Part shown: positions 35,120 to 47,000 of the stretch, one piece after another
How the letters are laid out: each line of letters begins with the position of its first letter
How positions within the stretch are numbered: the stretch's first letter is position 1
Assembly (NCBI GenBank): GCA_963978905.1
Contig: OZ022258.1
Span: forward strand, 33,665,282-33,729,281
Length of the DNA stretch: 64,000 nucleotides
Reading direction: 5' to 3'
Source of the DNA: Trichostrongylus colubriformis
Taxonomy: Eukaryota; Nematoda; Chromadorea; Rhabditida; Trichostrongylidae
Position numbers and translations under genes: made by a program
The notes under the pieces: generated by a model
Database searches by the model: none
Seen by the model: the letters and a program-made list of their open reading frames with translations, nothing else
What the model was told of the DNA's origin: nothing

Positions 35120-36779
35120 TGATATCAAAGCACGTTCCTTACTCCATACAATTGTAGTTATCTTTATGTCATATGATTTTAAACTTTCTTAGTTTCAGAA
35201 AATGGATAACCAGAAGCTCCGCATCACTTTCCTCGCGCACTTTTGCATATTTTTTTTCGCACGCTTCTTCTGCACAATCTGCACAACCACTTGATGAGAC
35301 AAAGCTGAACATTCCCGGGAGTCAATGCAGCATGTAATGAGGATGAGGGTGTTGGTATGGTGGTCCACGAATGGCAGAATACACAACTTCATGGTTCACT
35401 GTGAAACTATCACAGATGATAAGCGCTAGGGGAAATGCATCTTGAACTCATGGCCTCAGCAGTGGAAAAAAAAACAATCTATGATTCCCACATATCTATC
35501 CTGTGTAATACCATTCCAGCAGCACAAATATTCCTGACGAAGTTGAATGAGCTGGGCTACGTCACTGATTTTGTCTCGCACTTGACATAGTCGGTTGTGA
35601 ACCCTTATGTCAGGGTTTCGCACCGCGGCATGTCGCAAGCGAAGCAATGCGGACGAGCTAAAGGCGCCATGTTGTTGATCCCGCAGCGATTACAAGTCAA
35701 CTGCGCGTATCGCTCCCCTAGCATCGCCGTGTAATTGTTCTAAGAACCAAATACAGCGACCCGAATAACTCGCACACATTGCGTCGCACGCCGCTCGCCC
35801 TCGTGCGAAATCCTGACATAAGGGTACACACCCAACATACTTAGCCCTCCTGGATACCTAACGCTTCCGAGAAGTGTTTCCGAGAAGACTCCTGCCTAAG
35901 AGCCGAGCCTGTTAGCATTTCATATCTCTTCAGCAGCACCTCCTTAAGTGTAAGTGTCGAAGCTCGGCAGGTGCTCTCCTTTCGCTATGGCCGAATTTTT
36001 AGAGAAGACAAAAATTTATTGTGATACAAGGGAGGCAACACTTCCGAAACATCAGAATAACGAGATTGAGATTACATGAAGTTCTGAATTTTATTAACAA
36101 ATTGAAAGAACATCATTCAATAAGGCACAAAAATTGCACACAGGCAAAACCTGACGCTACACGGACGATATCAAAGGCAAACGTAAAGTTAGCGAGAACG
36201 AGCAGCATATCACAAACAGCAGCACAATAGCCTGACGCCTTCCGCAATGACGTTAGCCTACAGCTTAGAAATACACTAGTAATAAAAGAATACTCAAAAG
36301 AAAAGTGATCGCACCAAACAACGGAATGTAACAGTGATATTCTGAGAAAGCACAAATCTACACGTGTCGAACATTGGAAGGCGGAGATAAAATCCTGAAA
36401 ACACGATTTTCCTTAAATAATCGCATGACTGCGGTCAAAGTAATCGTTACAGAAGTTTTCTGGTTAAGTGCCCAAAAGGAACTCGTGTGCTCGCGCGACA
36501 ACTCGGCCGCGCGTCACAATGAAGTAAAGAACCCAGCACAGCGGCAGCAAAGAAAACCCAGAGAAAACGGTCGAAACCCGGAGGAACGGTCGCTTTTCCC
36601 GTTGGTTTTCACCGTCATATTCAGTTTAATCTCCATATAAAAATCTCGAAGGACATGCAGAAAGCGGCCCGCACAAATCGGAAAGAAGATAAGACACCAA
36701 TTTTCTCAAAATAAGTGCTTAAGAGGGAATCGAGATGAGTGCGCATGATCAACTTTAAAGAGAAACAGAGTCAACGGAC
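35120..36779. other. Intergenic with one MITE; otherwise nothing supported
   Basis: Apart from the MITE at 35593-35833 no gene, motif or repeat is supported here. Confidence 0.4.
35593..35833 (+). mobile_element. MULE-type MITE copy
   Basis: The inverted ends are GGTTGTGAACCCTTATGTCA and TGACATAAGGGTACACACCC. The inner sequence (GCGATTACAAGTCAACTGCG, GTGTAATCGTT) is shared with the copies at 38327, 57161 and 60161. The flanks GACATAGTC and AACATACTT agree at six of nine bases. Confidence 0.8.
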
Positions 36780-36794
36780 ACGCTACTTTCATGG

Positions 36795-37125
36795 TCTTTT
36801 TGGAATTGTGGACTGTGAACAAGGTGAAAAGCTCGTGCAACCAAACGCGCATAACTTATGTTGTGGTGCGAGGTGGATACTTGATGCATTGTACACAGCT
36901 CACTGTTCCAAGACGACCACGGTAATAGTGTGCCCTTCGACTTGGCGCGATCCATATCGAAGCCGACCAAAGCCAAAGGCTCTTTCGTTGGCCCGTTTTC
37001 ACCAAAAACACTACAAAGAGACTTCTGAAAGTCACCTATTAGCCGTGGGAAGCGGTATATGTAGACCCATCCCGTTGATCTTATGAGTGCAAAAGATGTG
37101 TACTAGAGATATAACGAGGACAATG
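36795..37125 (+). repeat. Dispersed repeat, pair member 2
   Basis: This is the homologue of 9100-9665 in the same orientation. It ends about 300 bases beyond the stop codon of the large Kunitz gene. Confidence 0.7.
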
Positions 37126-37439
37126 AAGGTTAGTACATTATTCCGTCCACCAGCTTCAAGCGTTGCAGAGGCACCCAGCTCCACCAACTCTTCTCGGCCC
37201 GAAGACCTTCATAGAAAAGGCAGGTCGCATCGCTGTTGCTAGAGCTCATGAGCAATAAGCTCGAAGCGACCAACTATTTTAGCTCTGAGTTTCTTTACAT
37301 GAGTAATTTCGTCACCTACAGAGACTTCTCAAAGATTCCTAGTTGCAGAAAGCATGGCCTTCCAGAAGTTCAGAGCGTCTTCCCTCCTCCTAGCGTCACT
37401 TTACGTTTTGGATTATTATTATTCAAAGCTTCGACTGAC

Positions 37440-38074
37440 CTACTGCAAACAAAGCCGTTCACAGTCCGCTTTCTTCTCAAACCGATTCGCATTTCCACCA
37501 CATCCGCGGAAGAAGTAGAGCTTACAACGGCGGTCCTTTGGTGAATAGAAATAATGCAAGTTAGTTCGAGGTGGCACTTCATCTTCACGGCAGGCGCGAC
37601 CTACAAAGAGAATTTAAGTGATGTTGCTTCGACATGTCAATGTATCGTTCAGCCTAGTGAGATCCCTGCAAGAAACAGATTCGGGAACTTGATGCTCTGC
37701 TCCGACCTTCAGAAGGCTTGATCTGGCACACAGACTTGTCCTCAACTGCTTTCGCGTTCGGTGTTTCTTCCACAGCAGGTGGCTCAGTGGGAAGATCGAT
37801 GATGTGTTCATCCTCAGATTCAGGCAGCACCGTCGTCATACTGGCCGTGGCTGAAATGGCGTACAAATGAAAAAAAAGGCTCATGCACGGAATGACTGCA
37901 AAATAGCCACACCATCTAATTGCGGGGACGCGGCGGGCTTCAGCATTAGGTGAGCCATTCCATCTTCTTCGTTCTCCTCCTCTTCCTCCTCCTCATCTTC
38001 GAACTCCTGCGACTCTTCACTGAAGACGGAGGTCGTAGTCTCCAACTTTCGGCGTCTTTCCTCCTCCATTTTTT
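37440..38074 (-). other. C-terminal exons: acidic linker and Kunitz domain 8
   Basis: The exons are 38074-37913, 37850-37707 and 37600-37440. The first two encode an acidic linker with [14 protein letters not shown]. Kunitz 8 begins VCQIKPSEG and continues [20 protein letters not shown]. It has nine instead of eight residues between Cys1 and Cys2, and 21 instead of about 15 between Cys2 and Cys3, so the loop after P1 is enlarged by about six residues. The closing segment [12 protein letters not shown] and CERLCLQ is normal and is followed at once by TAG. Confidence 0.85.
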
Positions 38075-41000
38075 CTAGAGCAAATTCCTTTCTTTGATAT
38101 AACAATACTTGTTTCTTGGTATATAATCCCCTCCTTATTAAAGAAAAGATTATCTTGATAAAAGGAATCGTGCACGGAAATTCCATAATTTTGATTTCTC
38201 TCAAAATTAATAATCCTTGATTCCAACACAGAAATCGCAAATCCGAATGAGCAGCAACTCGATCGATTCCCCGCCAAACCACTTTCCAACTGTTGTCGGA
38301 TTGAGGAGCTTAGTATAGGGTTTCGCGTGTGTGTGCCCTTACGTCAGGACTTCGCATGACGACGAGCGGCGTGCGACGCAGTGTGTGCGGGCTATGCGCG
38401 TCGCGGTAGTTGGGCCATAGAACGATTACACGCTAATTCTAGGGGCGCAATACGCAGTTGACTTGTAATCGCTTCGAGACCCAACAAATGGCGCCTTCAG
38501 CTCGTCTGCATTGCTTCGCTTGCGACATGCCGCGTGCGAAATCCTGACATAATGGTACACACCCGGGTTTCGCGCTCAACGTTGATTTGTCTCACTTATC
38601 CGATCTCTGGCCGCCGTCTCCTTGCTACGTAGCCCCTCTGTCATTCCGTCTCGACAGCTCCACCCCGTTGGACGTTACTTCTAGGAACCATACCGTGAAA
38701 CATTGCTTGTAGCCCACAGCTAGCAAATACAGCATAACAGAAAAACTCAAATTTCTGCAGACGATTCCTTCAAACTGTCGACAATTCCAAACCTCTCATT
38801 GCCTTTGTAATGAATTCGGACTGGTCGGACGGCAGAGATCCTCGCTCCAAGACCTCACCAGGATTCGACGGACGTCTTCCCAAATATGGAGCGGGTTCCT
38901 GCTCTGTGGGGACCCTTTCGCCGGCTCCATACAACGGACAGCACATTCTTGCTGAAATAACAAGTTGTTAGGAAATGTAGGAACAACCCGATGATTCCGA
39001 TGACGTACATTGCTTCTCTACATCAATTGCACAGTAAAATCCTTTCGGACACAGTTTCATGCCATCGAATCCAGCTCCACAGGCTGTTGGCTGCCCGTTT
39101 GAAGCCATGAGAGGATCGGACGCATCGGGACACATGTACTTGGGTGTTGACAGCAATACATTGCGTGTATGGGCTGGAAAGTGTATATTGACAGGATTTA
39201 CGGGCGATTCCAGCAGGTTTTTGAAGATACCGATGTAAGCGGGGAAACGATATAATCTTGGCTCACCTCGGGGTACACCAGGAACTTCAGGAGCGAACCT
39301 CACAGATCCTTTCTCTGTAAGAACTACACGAGACTCATACAGAAAAACTTGCAAAATGTAATGAATCAGAAAAAATAAAGGGAAGCGTATAAAACCTCTT
39401 CTTTCCGATTGGACGTTCGGACAGCAGACGTCAGGCGGACCTGGAAGGCAGTAGAATCCTACAGGACAACCGATTGAATCGGTGGTATTTCCGCACAGCA
39501 CAGGAGCCGAACCACCCAGAGGTGGTTGCCCATTAGGACACTGTCCGCGGAGTATAGGTGGAGGTGTGGAAAGAGCTGATTGTGGTCGGGATTCTGAAGG
39601 CAGCCGGGTTATATATGGTAGGGCACAGGGCAGAAGAAATCATTGTGAAATTAGCTCACTTTGTCCGCTGAGAACGCAAAGCCTTTGGCAGTCTACGATG
39701 CTACCGAAGTTGTTGTTGTTTCCTTTGCAGCCGGTGTAGTAAAAGAGACGGCACTTGTCCGAGTTGCGGTCATAATAGTACCTGAAAAGTCGGCACTGCA
39801 CGGTTTGTAATCCGGCCGACGACTCAAAGGACGGTGCATTGAAATGCACGGTAATGAGGGCGTAGGCCGGAACATCTCGCGCACTATAGGCTTCTGAACC
39901 TACTATGTAACAGCATTAATTTTTTCAAAAAACACCATAAGGAATTGAGAAAGGACGAAGGAAAGGAATGGAAATTCTCGCACTGGAATCAAACGGTCAA
40001 AAGGCTCAAAATCGGTCCGATTAACTGCCTTTCCACCGTGGTTCTCGCCGGGCCACGCCCTGTTTTCCCACTTCCTGTTCGGTATACCGATCCAAATTAT
40101 GCTACGAGCTTGCCAACCTTTCCCCTTGCACGCGGCTTGTATTCATGCCACAAAGAGGATCACTGAAGGGTCCAGAGGTCTAGGAACGCTTATCAAGGCA
40201 GATCGTGCCAAACACTTTGACTTCTTATCTTCCTAGCACTTATTTACGGTGAACTTATGTATCTCCTCCCTCCTGAATTCCCAAAAATTCCTCGCTTTTC
40301 TTTTGACAGCTACCGCTTATAGCATTGTTGCCATGAGGCCAGTAGGGAGAACTGAAACTCCAATCAGAGGATATCAAGGTAGGGAATGTTCTACTACCTC
40401 ACGTAAGGGCGTTCGTAGTCAATAGAATGAAATAATAATTGCATACCTCAAATGTGCAGCATCGCAATCTCCAGTAACCAAGGGTTCGATACAGATTGGG
40501 TTTCCGTGATGTGGTGGAGTTGGAACAGCACGCATTCGCTGAGCTCGCGACACTGTTCGAGGCTTTTCATCTGAAAGAATGATCACAATAATCCTACGAC
40601 ATACTTGATTATGAACGATAAAGATCAACACTAGGAAGAAGAAATCGTCAGTCCCTGCACGAAAATGTTCCCCTTCAAATTCCCATGTGACAAAAGAGAC
40701 GTCTGGCAGCGCAAGAAGAGGCTACTTACAAGAGGCTACTTACAAAAGACACTCACGGATGATTTTTCGTTGCTTTAAAATAGAGCGTTGCAGAGTAGGA
40801 AGTACGATGACGACAGCATCTTTTCCGTGGGCGGCAGATGTGGTCGTTGTTGCGAGTGGTAGCGCGGCTTTTGGTAACGCCGCGGTTATACCTTGCAGTT
40901 TGTGTGAGCAATAGATTCGAATGACCCAATGATTCTGCCGTTACGCGATTGTTTAAATCGCAGAATCGCAAGCAGCAAAGTCACAAACATCGATGCACGA

Positions 41001-44000
41001 GGTGCGCATGAAGTTCGTCTTTAGGCAGCCTTAATGCTCAAAAGTGTCTGCAAGAGGCACAGCGTGGCTGCGTTTACAGGCAGCGAGGTAGAGTGGTAGG
41101 GGTGGAGACGCGGAGACCACGTAGCCATGCCATGCCGCCAGTACTGCAAAATACTAGGTAGTCTAAAAAGTCTTTTCGTATTTTTAAATACCGCTTTTTC
41201 CCTCAAAACTGCTTTCCACAAAATTTCTTCTGTACATATATATGTAGTACAAGTCCACACGCATCTATAGGTATTGTTATCTTCCATCTCCCGAATAACC
41301 CTTTTCGGCAAAATAAAAATATCAAAAGTCACTTCATTTTCAATTCCAATTTTTTTTCTTTGAATGGCGTCAGACAGGGAAAGGAAAAGGTGATAATCCG
41401 ATGGAGCAAGATCAGGGCTATAAGGCACCAATTTTTATCCAAGCTCGAGAATTTTTGAAAGAAAAAATTCAAAAAAATTTTCACCACTAGTGAAAAAATG
41501 ACTCGCCAAAAAATTCTCGAGCTTGGATAAAAATTGCTGCCCCATCCACCTTATAGCCCTCATCTTGTTCCATCGGATTATCACCTTTTCCTTTCCCTGT
41601 CTAACGCCATTCAAAAAAAAAATCTTTTTACAATTTTTGTATTGAAAATGAGGTTGACCGTTGATATGTTTATTTTGCCGAAAAGGGTTACTGGGAGATG
41701 GAAGACAATAATACCTATAGATGCGTGTGGACTTGTACTACATGTGTATGTACAGTAGAGATTGCTGGAAAGCAGTTTGGAGGGAAAAAGCGGTATTTGA
41801 AAATACGAAAAAACTTTTTAGACTACCCAATATAAGGGCGGCCTTAGGAAGCCTTGAGTTGTAGCGGCGTTACACAGGAGAAGATAAAAATAAGACGCTC
41901 AAGGGAGAGTGTGTTCGCGTGGGATTTCAGATGCGATGGTCGCAGAACCCGTACTCTAAGATGGTACTACTACTAGGATGGTACTAGAACGTATGAGTGC
42001 ATGCTAGATACGTCATTGCTTCACCATCACGACTGTGGATCTAGTTTCGGCGCATTAATTGATGCCTCCTCTCGAAACTCGTCTATGTATATAGATTAGA
42101 TCATCAATTCCCACTTAGAAGAGCTGGAGCAGTACCATCCTGGTAGAAGACACGCTTGTACTGTCACCGCTATACACTGTACGAGAAACAAATGTTTACT
42201 GGAAATTCGTCCGTATTGGGCCGAAATATTGCAAGCGGACAGGGTTTGCTTACTGATCTAGCATGTCCAGTTTTCTTTCTCATTCATAACATCTTATCGG
42301 TAATTGATAGAAGGACTCACCATCGAAACGGAGAGGCGCCGTTATGCTGTCGATATTGAAAGCGGCAAGTCCAGAGTTGGAAATGCTGTCTAAAGCTTGA
42401 CGGCGAACACGAAGAGGCACTTCGTCCATCAGGCGCCGAATGTTCAAAGGTCCGAATACCTTGTAGCCATGTTTCGTCTCTTCACCGTCGTAACCTAAAA
42501 ATAGGCAGATGCCCTGAAAGAGTATGGGTCAATGTGAAGAAAATGTGGCCGCGCGCAATGGGAGCCCACTCCGTGTACTTCTTTCCATTGCACCAAGTAC
42601 GCCCATCAGCACGAAAAAATTCTCTTTTACATCCACATCCTCAAGTATTGATGTCGCTAAGAGGAGTATAGAGTGTTTATTCAAGAGTCTTTTTGAACAG
42701 AGAGAAATTTCTTTGAAGTCGAGATGGCTGCAGTGATTTCATCGCAGCTACAAGTTTGTAACCCCCTTCCAACTACCCAACGCCTCTTTCCACGGAAGTG
42801 TCTAGAGTGCCTCAAGGAGCTTCTCAGCTGTCGTGGAGACCCACTTGAGCAGATGTAAGGAATCTGTGGTGCAGTCAGATAACCCTGTCCGTCAAATGAC
42901 AGCTTGGATACTCACAGCGGCGGAATTCATGAACGTCTTCTGAAGGGAATCTGGGGATCTGAGGACAATGTGATGCAGTTCGCACTCACACGAGTGCTTT
43001 GAAATCTCCATTCATGTTAGGTCCTGCAAATTCCTCTTGCTCTTCGGCCCCACTTCTGAAGATGTATATTCCTGACTGGGTGAAGCGGGAGGGACTAGCC
43101 GACCGGCTTGGGGAGACTGTATGGGTGTTCATTTCGCAACATTTGGTAACAGTACGTCACAAAACAAAATGTTGATCGCCATCCTGCGATGCAGTGGCGG
43201 AAAAAAACTGTGGCGAGACTCCACTGGAAGAAAAGTGGTCGTTTTCTTCAAATTTTCATCCACTCAGCAGAAACAGCGATCGACTGTATAATCGCACCCA
43301 ACGCCTTTATGGCTTCAGCCTTTATTTGTCAACCCAGGTCAAAGGTCTTCAGTTCCTTGATATACGGGATGAAATGTTTAAAAATTGAAGATTTTGGCGT
43401 TAATCAATTCCTTCCTGGATGCGCCCACATTCTAGTTCCATTCAGAATCGTGGTAGCTGGTGAATGTAATGTGGCCTATACAATGACTTGCGGTGCCAGC
43501 CGATGTACAGTTCAATGCTTTTATCCTCCCAGACGAGTCTGGTGTCAATCCACGGACCCGTGAGGAATGGAAGACTTGGTTGGGCTGGGGGTACTAATGC
43601 GAGATTTGATTCCCGCACCATGAAAGTGGAGTGAAAGGCACCTGTCACTACACCACCTCCGCGCCGATATATGGGATAAACAAGATTCATCAGGAGAAGC
43701 AGATTAACCTCCAAACACGTGCTTGTCGTAAGGATCCTCCTCGTTGGGACAACAGAAGAAGTCCACACCATTGAAATAACACACAGATTTCTCTGGACAC
43801 TGAAAATAAGAAAACGATTTACCAGAAAATCTCATGTTAGATGATCACAAGGCACGAGAGCCCTACTTAACAGCTCTTAAAAGTAAAGATCACCCGCAAT
43901 ACCTGGTTTTTTCCTGGAAGGCACATGACCGGTCTTCCATCTGCGTAACGAAGTTCTTGCAGTCCGTTGGGACACGATAACGAGTCTCTTCGGCGCACTT

Positions 44001-47000
44001 CCGCTTCAGTGAGATCTGGAATTTTTATGGCTACACATCAACAAATTATGTTTCAATAACCATGCATACCGGAATCCTCCACAATAGCTCCAGATGATGA
44101 CTGTTGGAAGGTGCGGATACCGCTTGCTCTATTCTTGACCTGGGAAATGCCGAAGAATATACACAAGCGACTCACAAGGCAAGAAAATTTTTAATGTCTA
44201 ACAACTTCTACTTCCCTGCCTTTCGTTACAACTTTTATTGATCGTTATTCTCTGCAGTGCACGATGGAAGATTTTCGCTGTATACTCAAAGGCAGCAGAA
44301 TCACCGGTGAGGCTAATTACGCCAGAAAATCGCTTCAGCGGTGTCGCACTCGTGGCGCCCCCGGTACGACTTGCGAATCGATTGCACTTGGGAGCCCAGC
44401 AGAGCGTGGCTGCCTCACCTCAGCGCTTTCACCCATGCCACACTGCCTCCTGCACCCGTGCCACCCTGCCTCCTCCACCTATGCCACACTGCCTCCCTTG
44501 AAGGGTGCCATGCCCTGCCACTGGCACTCAAAGACGTCACGCATTTCTTGCTTTGACCGTATGGCTCAATCCACAGCTTACATAGTTCGCCTCCGACAAG
44601 AGATCTCGCAACTATCGCGTTAAAAAAATCCTTGAAACCTTGCATACGTCAATTCATATGAAAATATATTGGAGAAAAACGATCTGTGGCTAAAACCATG
44701 CTAGTTACAACAGAAGGAATTCCAAAGGGAGGGGGAGTTCATGCTGAAATTTAGGGAGAAATGAAATCATTTCATCATTATTACTAACCTCACACACTAA
44801 TCACTACGAAGCACTCTCTTGGTGTCAACAACGGCAAAAGCATCACTATCAGCTCGCATGGGGAAAAGAACTCTAGAATCTTCAGAGACAGTGACTAGAT
44901 AGGGAACGCTTTATCGATGGGTTTCACAATTGTTTCGGGTACCTATGTGTAAAGAGACCCTGTCTTCCATACTCAGAAGCAGGTGTTTTCTCCAAACAGT
45001 TACGCCATGTTAGTTCGATGCCTCAACCTCCATTTTTACCCAATTACTACCTCAAAAGATAACAATGGCATTCCCTGGGGCACTCGCAGTGAGACAAGCA
45101 CAAAGATCTCATCATACCTCTCCAGTTTGATAATTCACGGACATCGGTGGGCTTGGTCCGACTATTGGAAGACCTTCGTTTCCCGTAGGTGGCGGTTTGG
45201 AAGGAAGTGGATCTGTCTAACAAAATGAGTGTCATTGAAAGGTGCCGTTCAAAAAACAAGCGATTTCTTGATGAGAATGAAACACAATCACAACCAACCT
45301 TGTAGATCTCCTTTCTTGGTTCAGGAACGGCATTCTTGTCAGCAGACCTGAATCATCTCAGATACAGTGAGTAGTGGCCTAGCTGAGATTATGAACTCAT
45401 GGTCACTAACTTTTCGTGAATGACCGTTTTGGCAGCTTGCACTGCAGGTGCACGTGGCTGGGTGCCAGGAGTGCGGGTGGGAGTAGGCGCTGGTGGTACG
45501 GGAGCCTCAACTGGAGCAGGAGATCGGTTGTCGATTGAGTTGTCGGCAGTGCGGCTTGAAGTGGTAGAGTCCGATTTATCGAGGAATTGAGATAACTAAA
45601 GTGAAGCAATGTGGAGTTCACCAACATCATTTTCCCAATTCAACCAACCTTTTCATCGTAGTCGAGAATATCCTCGATGGTCTGTTTGTCATGCTTTGGT
45701 GCAGCAGCAATCGGATTGATCGGCTGCTGAGGAACCGAAGCAGAAAACGAATTGAGCGGCTGTTGGGGAGCCGGAGCGGAAAACGAATTGAGGGGCTGTT
45801 GGGGAGCCGGAGCAGAAGCCGGTGGAGCTGGTGGACGCGCAGACGTGGTGGGAGCTTGAGTCACATATCTGTGCGACTCAGGCTGAGCTGAAGTATCTTT
45901 AAGTTCATGATTGATCGGAATGAAGGCATTCAATTAGGTGAGCTTACGTGAGCAGTAACGTTCACAGTCGCTGAGTGTTTCAAACTGGTTCTCGTTGCCT
46001 CCTCGGCCTTCGTAGACGAATTGTTCACATCGCAAGTTTTTCATGTTGAAATACCTGAGAATACGGCTCATGAAATACCCAAAACAGACATAAATAAAAT
46101 GGGTAGGATGGGATTATCAATGACGGTTTCGATGTTTTACATCGAAATCGATTAGTGTAGAATTGCCTCCATGAGAGTTATTTTCTAGTTTTTCCACATA
46201 CGTAAGCATATTTCATTATATTCTGAAAGCTTTTGACGTCTGATCCCTAATAGTCAGGAAATCTGGAACTAGAAAGGTACACTGCTAGGAGGCCCATGAT
46301 CATATGCACGGTTTTAGCCATATCCCATTTTGGCGCATTTCTGACTTGGAATTCCCTGATATATTCCCGTTAAAAGCATATCTCGCGACAACCTCTGGGC
46401 GCTATCGCGCCTATTCCTGGAAGTAGGAGCCCTTTTACTGACCAGGGGAGGGAAGAAGGAGAATCCATTACAGCCCAAAAGACGGCCCCCTTACTGTTGT
46501 CTGGAACGAGTTCTGACGGTAATTAATGCAACTGAAAGAAACGTCGTCAGGAAGAGCTCACCATTTGACGTTATAACCTTTGCCAGAGCCTCCGTCCCGC
46601 TCATATGTACAACGCACGGGAACATGTGACAGCAGTGCAGCATGAGCTGGAAATTTTAGCATTTAGCCCGGTGGCGAGAAGAGGCTAAAAGTCCACATCG
46701 AGAAAAGCCTTCGAATGAATCACCTGGCATACACTTGATTTCACAAACAGTCCTGTCTGCGAAGTTGTTTTCGTTGCCGCCACAAGAACCGAACGAGAAC
46801 TGCTCGCACTGACTGCTCTGTGCGTTGAAGAACCTTGAACATTACAATTTACGCAGAAACAAGTCGAAAAAATGAATCTGATGTTACCATCGGGGGACAT
46901 AGTCGAAGCATGGTCCAGCGTCGGGCGGCAGAGCGCAGACAACTCGTGCATCGAACTCTCGCTGCTCCTTCATCGCTCCTGCAGCTGCTGCTGATGGCTG

